Assembly (NCBI GenBank): GCA_022825885.1
Contig: JAJDVY010000011.1
Location: 1-46,642 of the forward strand
Source of the DNA: Nitrospirales bacterium
GTDB taxonomy: Bacteria > Nitrospirota > Nitrospiria > Nitrospirales > UBA8639
Length of the DNA: 46,642 nt
Reading direction: 5' to 3'
The notes under the pieces were generated by a model, which was not told where the DNA came from, ran no database searches, and saw nothing but the letters and a program-made list of their open reading frames with translations. Of the stretch, positions 42,068-46,642 are shown piece by piece. Every line of letters starts with the position of its first letter. The first letter of the stretch is position 1. Position numbers and translations under genes: made by a program.

Positions 42068-43117
42068 TCAGCCGCCGCGCGCGTGCATTTCCAAATGTGG
42101 ATCCTGGCGCAGTTCGTCGATCTGAATGAATTGACCACGCTCGCTGGAGGACTCCAACGCTTTGCGGTCTTCGGCGCCGCGGTCAACCCGCTGCTGCCAT
42201 CCCGACCGGATCCGGGTCCGCAGGCTCGCGTCATCGTTCATCCGGAGGGGTTCCCGCAAGTCTACGCCGTGCCGGGCATAGAGACACAGATACCACATGC
42301 CGTCCGCGGTCAACCGGCTCCGGTCGCACGTGGCACAAAACGGCGTGGTGGTGGAGGGAATGATCCCGAACGTGGTGCCATCGGGCAAGCGAAACCGCCG
42401 GGCCGGAGCCGAACTGTTTTCCTGAATGGGCTCAACGCTGCCATACGCCTGCCGGAACGTCTCCAGCATCTCGGCCTGGGACAAAACTTTTTCCATGCCC
42501 CAATCATTCGCACCGCCGACGTCCATGTACTCGATGAATCGCACTTCCCCCTCGACGCATTTCCCGTATTCAATCAACTCGACGAGTTCATCGTCGTTGA
42601 ATCCCTTGATCGCAACGGTGTCGATTTTGAGTCCGGTCAATCCGACCGTCCTGACGTGCGCAATGCCCCGTAAGACACGGTCAAACGTATCCCGTTTGGT
42701 GAGGCTCCTGAACCTGTCGGGTTTCAAGGTGTCCAGGCTGACCGTGATGCGATCCAAGCCGGCGTCACGAAGTGATTCAGCCTGCTCGTCCAACAAAATA
42801 CCGTTGGTGGTCAGGGCAATGTCCTGAATGGCGGTTTGTCGCTTTAGCAAGCTGATGAGGGTGGGCAGGTTGCGACGAAGCAGGGGTTCACCGCCCGTCA
42901 ACCGGACTTTATCAACGCCGAACTCGGCAAAAATCTCCACCAACCGATTGATTTCTTCGAAACTCAGGAGGGTTTCACGGGGAAGCCACGCATACTCGTC
43001 CTCGGGCATGCAATAGTGACAACGCAGGTTGCACCGGTCCGTCACGGACACGCGCAGACTCCGCAAAGGACGACCGAATGTGTCCAACAGATCCGCACCT
43101 GCCGGCACGGCGTTCAT
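42068..43117 (-). CDS. moaA: GTP 3',8-cyclase MoaA
   Basis: 349 aa radical SAM enzyme, first step of molybdopterin synthesis. N-terminal [4Fe-4S] CNLRCHYC, SAM site RLTGGEPLLRR, second cluster FCATCDRSRLTADGMWYLCL and the essential C-terminal Gly-Gly. ATG 43117 overlaps the moaE stop (ATGA); an upstream ATG at 43135 is less likely. It acts with MoaC. Confidence 0.95.
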   Translation of the reverse strand: MNAVPAGADLLDTFGRPLRSLRVSVTDRCNLRCHYCMPEDEYAWLPRETLLSFEEINRLVEIFAEFGVDKVRLTGGEPLLRRNLPTLISLLKRQTAIQDIALTTNGILLDEQAESLRDAGLDRITVSLDTLKPDRFRSLTKRDTFDRVLRGIAHVRTVGLTGLKIDTVAIKGFNDDELVELIEYGKCVEGEVRFIEYMDVGGANDWGMEKVLSQAEMLETFRQAYGSVEPIQENSSAPARRFRLPDGTTFGIIPSTTTPFCATCDRSRLTADGMWYLCLYARHGVDLREPLRMNDDASLRTRIRSGWQQRVDRGAEDRKALESSSERGQFIQIDELRQDPHLEMHARGG

Positions 43118-43557
43118 GGATGTTGCTCGACCCATACCTGTCCATCCGGCGTCTGTTCACATTTCCAGATCGGCGTGATCTGCTTCAGTTCGTCAATACA
43201 CCATTTGCAGGCCTTGAACGCATCCGCCCGGTGCATGGCACCCACGACGATCAGGACGATGTTTTCCCCGATGTCGATCTCGCCGTACCGGTGCAGGATC
43301 AATACTTCAATGACGTCAAAATCCTGCAAAGCACGTTCGCGAATCTCCCGGAGCTTTTTTTGGGCCATTCCTTCATAGTATTCAAACGTGATCCGGCTGA
43401 CGTCCCGGTCATCCGACCGGTCCCGCGCGGTACCGAGAAACGTCGCAATCCCGCCAATGCGCGTGGATCGATTCCGGACCCTGTCGATTTCCTCGTCAAT
43501 CGAAAAAGTCTCACGTTGGACCCGCACCAACGCGGCTTCAGTATCAACGGTAGACAT
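43114..43557 (-). CDS. moaE: Molybdopterin synthase catalytic subunit MoaE
   Basis: 147 aa. GGIATFLGTARD, FEYYEGMA, HRYGEIDIGENIVLIVVGAMHR, KACKWCIDELKQITPIWKCE and the terminal VWVEQHP are diagnostic. It transfers sulfur from MoaD thiocarboxylate to cPMP. ATG 43557 has GGGAGG ten bases upstream and lies within the last codons of moaD. Confidence 0.93.
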   Translation of the reverse strand: MSTVDTEAALVRVQRETFSIDEEIDRVRNRSTRIGGIATFLGTARDRSDDRDVSRITFEYYEGMAQKKLREIRERALQDFDVIEVLILHRYGEIDIGENIVLIVVGAMHRADAFKACKWCIDELKQITPIWKCEQTPDGQVWVEQHP

Positions 43558-43837
43558 CGGCTGGCATCCTCCCTGGCGTCCATGATCCGCCGGAAAACGG
43601 CGGAAGCAACGCGATTTCATCACTGCCGGCAAGTTCGGTTTCCCCGTGAGCGATCTCATGGTTCACCGACACGAGAATTTTTCGTTTCAGCAACAAGTCC
43701 CCCACCTCGGGATTCATCGCCTGGATGGCCGCGATCAGATCATCGACCCGGCCTCCCTGCTCCAATGGCACCTTCAGTTCGGATTGGTTGTGAAGCTGCG
43801 CTTTCAACATGCCGAACAATTTCACCGTGACAATCAT
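43544..43837 (-). CDS. moaD: MoaD-like molybdopterin synthase sulfur carrier with C-terminal tail
   Basis: 97 aa ubiquitin-like protein. [11 protein letters not shown] and [11 protein letters not shown] are typical. MoaD normally ends with free Gly-Gly, which is adenylated and thiocarboxylated; here Gly83-Gly84 are followed by 13 residues, [13 protein letters not shown], before TGA. Either the tail is removed, or the sequence carries a frame error, or carrier function comes from another protein. ATG 43837 overlaps moaC (ATGA); the 3' end overlaps moaE. Confidence 0.85.
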   Translation of the reverse strand: MIVTVKLFGMLKAQLHNQSELKVPLEQGGRVDDLIAAIQAMNPEVGDLLLKRKILVSVNHEIAHGETELAGSDEIALLPPFSGGSWTPGRMPADVYR

Positions 43838-44364
43838 GACGATATCCCATGAACCGGGGCCAAGGCTTGGACGCCGGCGCGTTGATAGGTCCCGGACTTG
43901 CCGCCGGATTTCGAGACCAGACACACGTCGCCGAAACTCATGCCCTTATCCACGGCCTTACACATATCGTAGATCGTCAACGCTGCCACCGACACCGCGG
44001 TCATGGCTTCCATTTCAACCCCGGTCTGGCCGTTGGTCTTGACGACAGCCTGGACCGTCAGGGCACATTGCCCCCTTTCATCGGGCGTCGCCTGTTCCTG
44101 AAAGTCGATATTCACGCTCGTGAGCAGGAGCGGATGACACATGGGAACCAGGTCCGGCGTCCGTTTGGCACCCATGACCCCGGCAACCTGCGCCACGGCC
44201 AGGACGTCGCCTTTAGCGATTTTCCCTTCCTGAATACGGCGTAGGGTTTCCGGGAGCATAAACACCCGTCCGTGAGCCACTGCAATGCGTTCGGTCGCGC
44301 CCTTGGCCGACACGTCGACCATCCTCGCCCGTCCGGATTCATTGAAATGCGTAAAATCAGCCAC
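43834..44364 (-). CDS. moaC: Cyclic pyranopterin monophosphate synthase MoaC
   Basis: 176 aa. [18 protein letters not shown] at the N-terminus, [31 protein letters not shown] and DKGM, then KSGGKSG. It converts the MoaA product to cPMP. GTG 44364 is chosen (AAAGG nine bases upstream, product begins MADFTHFNE); a TTG at 44373 is in frame but lacks spacing. First gene of the moaC-D-E-A-accD-folC-lptD run. Confidence 0.94.
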   Translation of the reverse strand: MADFTHFNESGRARMVDVSAKGATERIAVAHGRVFMLPETLRRIQEGKIAKGDVLAVAQVAGVMGAKRTPDLVPMCHPLLLTSVNIDFQEQATPDERGQCALTVQAVVKTNGQTGVEMEAMTAVSVAALTIYDMCKAVDKGMSFGDVCLVSKSGGKSGTYQRAGVQALAPVHGISS

Positions 44365-44397
44365 CTGGCACAACCTTTCCGTTCAAACGCCGATGCT

Positions 44398-44427
44398 ATT
44401 ATAGGAGCCCTCCGAAAAGCGGGTCAA
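44398..44427 (-). promoter_or_regulatory. Strong promoter of the moaC operon
   Basis: Minus strand: TTGACC, an 18-base spacer, and a perfect TATAAT, with the predicted start about 27 bases before the moaC GTG. No molybdenum-cofactor riboswitch fits in so short a leader. Confidence 0.7.
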
Positions 44428-44477
44428 GCGGAACCAGCCTTCTCTTGCCGGATCGAAGCAGGTCAAAACAACCGGGC

Positions 44478-44506
44478 TTGACACGTATTTTCCCCTCCCC
44501 GACAAT
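44478..44506 (+). promoter_or_regulatory. Promoter of the folB-methyltransferase gene
   Basis: TTGACA-N17-GACAAT. The expected transcription start, six to seven bases downstream, falls on the GTG start codon at 44513, which suggests a leaderless mRNA. Confidence 0.55.
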
Positions 44507-44512
44507 GCCCCT

Positions 44513-45436
44513 GTGTCCGAAGCCATCATCATTGAAGGAATCCGGTTCCAGGCGAGATGCGGAGTCACGCCTGACGAACGGCAATGCCCGCAACCACTGT
44601 TGGCAGACCTCGAACTCGCCTGTTCGGTCGAGGACGCCATTCATTCCGACAGCCTCGCAAAAACCGTGGACTACGCCCGCGTCGTCCAACGGGTCATCGA
44701 CGTCGGGACCACCAATGCAAATGCCTTGATCGAACGATTGACGGATCAGATTGCCCAAACGCTGTTGCTGGAATTTCCCATCCAACGGTTGACCATCTGG
44801 TTGCGGAAAGCCGCGCCGCCGCTGCCGGACGTGTCGGGTTCGGTCGGCGTACGGCTGACGTACCCCCACACGCACGCCATCGATTCCGCTTCTCCCTTCC
44901 ACCCTTCACCGTTTCTGCACAAGACCGCACACATGATTCCCAAAGGCAGGATCCTGGACGTGGCCGCCGGAGAAGGACGACACGCCCTGTATATGGCTTC
45001 TCAAGGATATGACGTGACCGGTCTCGACCGTGACGGGTGCGCATTGGCCACCCTGACGCGCAGGGCCGGGGAGCATCACCTTCCCAATCTCTCTACGTGG
45101 GAAGCGGACATGGAAAAAGATCCGGAAGCGCCTCCTGCGCTCGGCGACCAGGAATACGAGGGGATTCTGGTGTTTTTCTATCTCTTCCGCCCGCTCTTTC
45201 CGTCTCTCCTGCAAGCCCTTAAGCCCGGCGGCATCCTGATCTATGAAACGTTTTTGATCGATAACCACCTCCGGTTCAATCATCCCCGGAGGAAAGAATT
45301 CTGTCTGGAACACAACGAACTGCTGCACTTGACGCATCCGCTGCGAGTGCTGCACTACGACGAAGGCCCGCATCCCGCCTCCCCTCACCAACCAGAGCCG
45401 GCCATGACCGCACGACTCGTAGCCCAAAAAGCGTAA
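44513..45436 (+). CDS. Dihydroneopterin aldolase (FolB)-SAM methyltransferase fusion
   Basis: 307 aa, two domains. Residues 1-118 are a FolB-type dihydroneopterin aldolase: FQARCGVTPDERQCPQPL, the NANALIERLTDQIA segment with Glu74, and WLRKAAPPLP with Lys99. Residues 125-307 are a small class I methyltransferase: GRILDVAAGEGRHALYMASQ, VTGLDRDGCAL and ILVFFYLFRPLFPSLLQALK with PGGILIYETF, resembling TehB-like/tellurite-type methyltransferases. The frame runs through without a stop. Start GTG 44513 has no ribosome site but fits a leaderless message. The methyl acceptor is unknown; a pterin role is not implied by sequence alone. Confidence 0.85.
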   Translation: MSEAIIIEGIRFQARCGVTPDERQCPQPLLADLELACSVEDAIHSDSLAKTVDYARVVQRVIDVGTTNANALIERLTDQIAQTLLLEFPIQRLTIWLRKAAPPLPDVSGSVGVRLTYPHTHAIDSASPFHPSPFLHKTAHMIPKGRILDVAAGEGRHALYMASQGYDVTGLDRDGCALATLTRRAGEHHLPNLSTWEADMEKDPEAPPALGDQEYEGILVFFYLFRPLFPSLLQALKPGGILIYETFLIDNHLRFNHPRRKEFCLEHNELLHLTHPLRVLHYDEGPHPASPHQPEPAMTARLVAQKA

Positions 45437-45476
45437 CCCTGGCTTGTTCCGGGATTACGACGGGAGCATTCGTCTT

Positions 45477-46364
45477 TTGGCACGGATCGATCTTCACCTG
45501 CATACCCGTTTCTCCGACGGCAGCCTGACGCCGGGGGAAGTCGTGGCCTTGGCTCATCAAGCGGGCGTCACGGCCCTGGCCATCACGGATCATGACATCG
45601 TGGACGGCATTCCCCAAGCCATGGAGGCTGCTGCGAAGCCAGGCATCGAAGTCATCCCGGGCGTGGAATTAAGTTCCCGCTTTCATGAACGGGAACTCCA
45701 CGTTCTCGGCTATTTCTTCGATTGGCAGGATTCGACCTTCCGGGACCACCTGGCTCAACAACGGCGTTCGCGACACGTCCGAAATCCGCAGACCATCGAA
45801 CGGCTGAATGCATTGGGGCTTGAGCTATCCGAAGAAGAAGTCAACGCTAAAGCCGGGTCCGGCTCCATCGGTCGTCCGCACGTCGCGCAGGTGTTGGTCG
45901 ACAAGGGATACGTGCAGGACACACGGGAAGCCTTCAATCGATACTTGAAAGAGGGAGCCCCGGCCTACGTGCCCCGGACGCTTCCGGACACACGGAACGT
46001 CATCACCTGGATTCGCAACGCGGGCGGAGTTCCGGTTTTGGCGCACCCGGCGTGGACCCGGTGTGAAGGGGAACCCCTGTACCGCTTGTGTGCATGCCTA
46101 AAGGAAGCCGGATTGCTGGGCCTGGAAGTGTTTTACAGCAGCCATAACCGGAAACAGACTTCGCGGTATCTCGAATTGGCCAAACGATTGGACCTGTTGG
46201 TCACCGGCGGAAGCGATTTCCACGGAGCGGCGAACCCGACCATTCAAGTCGGTCGAGGAAAAGGAAACCTGAAAGTCCCGGACACGTTGCTGGAACCCTT
46301 GCGCCAAGCCGCCTCAGAGATATGCAAAGAAACAGGGAGGAAATCCCCGAACCTCTTGCATTGA
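45477..46364 (+). CDS. PHP-domain phosphoesterase (RNase AM/YciV-like)
   Basis: 295 aa. The PHP metal site is visible as DLHLHTRFSDG, ITDHDIVDG, PGVELSS, HVLGYFF, VLAHPAW and GGSDFHG. The closest type is 5'-3' exoribonuclease/nucleoside 3',5'-bisphosphate phosphatase. No ATG precedes the first metal motif. TTG 45477, with GGGAG ten bases upstream and the natural N-terminus ARIDLHLH, is favoured over TTG 45444. Confidence 0.85.
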   Translation: MARIDLHLHTRFSDGSLTPGEVVALAHQAGVTALAITDHDIVDGIPQAMEAAAKPGIEVIPGVELSSRFHERELHVLGYFFDWQDSTFRDHLAQQRRSRHVRNPQTIERLNALGLELSEEEVNAKAGSGSIGRPHVAQVLVDKGYVQDTREAFNRYLKEGAPAYVPRTLPDTRNVITWIRNAGGVPVLAHPAWTRCEGEPLYRLCACLKEAGLLGLEVFYSSHNRKQTSRYLELAKRLDLLVTGGSDFHGAANPTIQVGRGKGNLKVPDTLLEPLRQAASEICKETGRKSPNLLH

Positions 46365-46483
46365 AAAACTACAGCGGAAAGTTCACGATACGAGTTCCGC
46401 CGGAAACGCACCGGATGCTCTCCATTCAAGCGGCTGAATCCGGAGTCAGCCTGAACCGTCTGGTAGCCGGCAAATTACGATGA
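46322..46483 (+). CDS. Orphan HicB-type C-terminal domain (53 aa)
   Basis: ATG 46322 to TGA 46481 encodes EEIPEPLALKNYSGKFTIRV followed by PPETHRMLSIQAAESGVSLN and RLVAGKLR. This is the linker and ribbon-helix-helix DNA-binding end of HicB antitoxins. The usual N-terminal HicB fold and any hicA toxin gene are absent. It overlaps the PHP gene's 3' end in another frame. It could be a remnant or a stand-alone regulator. Confidence 0.6.
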   Translation: MQRNREEIPEPLALKNYSGKFTIRVPPETHRMLSIQAAESGVSLNRLVAGKLR

Positions 46484-46513
46484 GTCAACAGTCCCGCACC
46501 CCCGTAGGTCGAT

Positions 46514-46585
46514 GAGATGGTCTCCTCCCTCTTAATTCATCGGCATGGAATGTGCCAAGATGGCGAAAGGCAGCACAACCATCTC
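46514..46585 (+). other. Possible IS110 left-end noncoding region
   Basis: The 121 bp between the HicB-like ORF and the transposase start contain GAGATGGT (46514-46521) and its complement ACCATCTC (46578-46585). In IS110-group elements the noncoding end upstream of the transposase encodes the bridge RNA. The exact IS boundary cannot be set because the element runs out of the window. Confidence 0.3.
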
Positions 46586-46604
46586 AGCACAAAAGGGGGC
46601 GACC

Positions 46605-46642
46605 ATGAAAGAGCTGACGACAATTGGGTTGGATCTGGCGAA
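46605..46642 (+). mobile_element. IS110-family transposase, 5' end only
   Basis: ATG 46605 with AGGGGG five bases upstream opens MKELTTIGLDLA, the typical N-terminus of IS110/IS1111 DEDD transposases (first catalytic Asp in GLDLA). Only 12 complete codons are in the window. Confidence 0.7.

Overview
The window is chromosomal DNA of a diderm (LPS-bearing) bacterium of roughly 55-58 % GC. It encodes a nearly complete lipid A/Kdo pathway (fabZ, lpxA, lpxI, lpxB, msbA, an acyltransferase-like gene, waaA, lpxK), with bamA, a Skp/OmpH-like chaperone and lptD. Use of LpxI instead of LpxH and the general neighbourhood fit Nitrospirota (Nitrospira-like). That placement is an inference from gene content; no rRNA or other marker is present to settle it.

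Layout. (1) 1-6.99 kb: the 5' part of a repeat-rich lipoprotein gene (minus strand), a long AT-rich divergent promoter region, a four-gene Gld-type ABC-2 transporter operon (ATPase, permease, GldG-like, DUF4340), a cupin, a DsbA-like thioredoxin and a small conserved-looking ORF. (2) 7.14-7.44 kb: tRNA-Ser(GCT), followed by a structured 200-bp element that ends in a second copy of the tRNA 3' end. (3) 7.5-19.24 kb: an accessory island. Its core is a NHLP/NHLM (nitrile-hydratase-like leader) RiPP system. It has two precursor genes with almost identical leaders but different 8-9 residue cores, a minus-strand tailoring set (CmcJ/NvfI-type Fe/2OG enzyme, a second Fe/2OG-type protein, a SAM methyltransferase and an unrecognised 356-aa protein), a 56-aa stub of the HlyD-type adaptor, and both NHLM ABC transporters. 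Two gene fossils, the 3' tail of a second ABC2 and the 5' end of a second cmcJ, indicate that the cluster was once duplicated and then pruned. (4) 19.3-31.6 kb, minus strand: the lipid A/outer-membrane operon bamA-skp-fabZ-lpxA-lpxI-gfo/idh-lpxB-msbA-LPLAT-waaA-lpxK. The LPLAT gene carries a frameshift in an A9 run. (5) 31.7-37.5 kb, plus strand: lon, thiL, a DUF2062 gene and an HD phosphohydrolase. (6) 37.5-44.4 kb, minus strand: moaC-moaD-moaE-moaA-accD-folC-lptD from one strong promoter. (7) 44.5-46.6 kb, plus strand: a FolB-methyltransferase fusion with a probably leaderless message, a PHP phosphoesterase, an orphan HicB C-terminal domain and the first codons of an IS110-family transposase.

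How the parts work together. The RiPP island is the most novel part. C39 peptidase/ABC1 and ABC2 should remove the leader at Gly-Gly and export very short peptides. The only recognisable modifying enzymes are two Fe(II)/2OG-type oxygenases and a methyltransferase. No LanM, YcaO, radical SAM or nitrile-hydratase gene is seen, so hydroxylation followed by O-methylation is the simplest hypothesis. Both precursor genes share a promoter, a 5' UTR and a tiny 11-codon upstream ORF. The remaining genes are housekeeping: envelope biogenesis, molybdopterin, folate, fatty acid initiation, thiamine and proteolysis.
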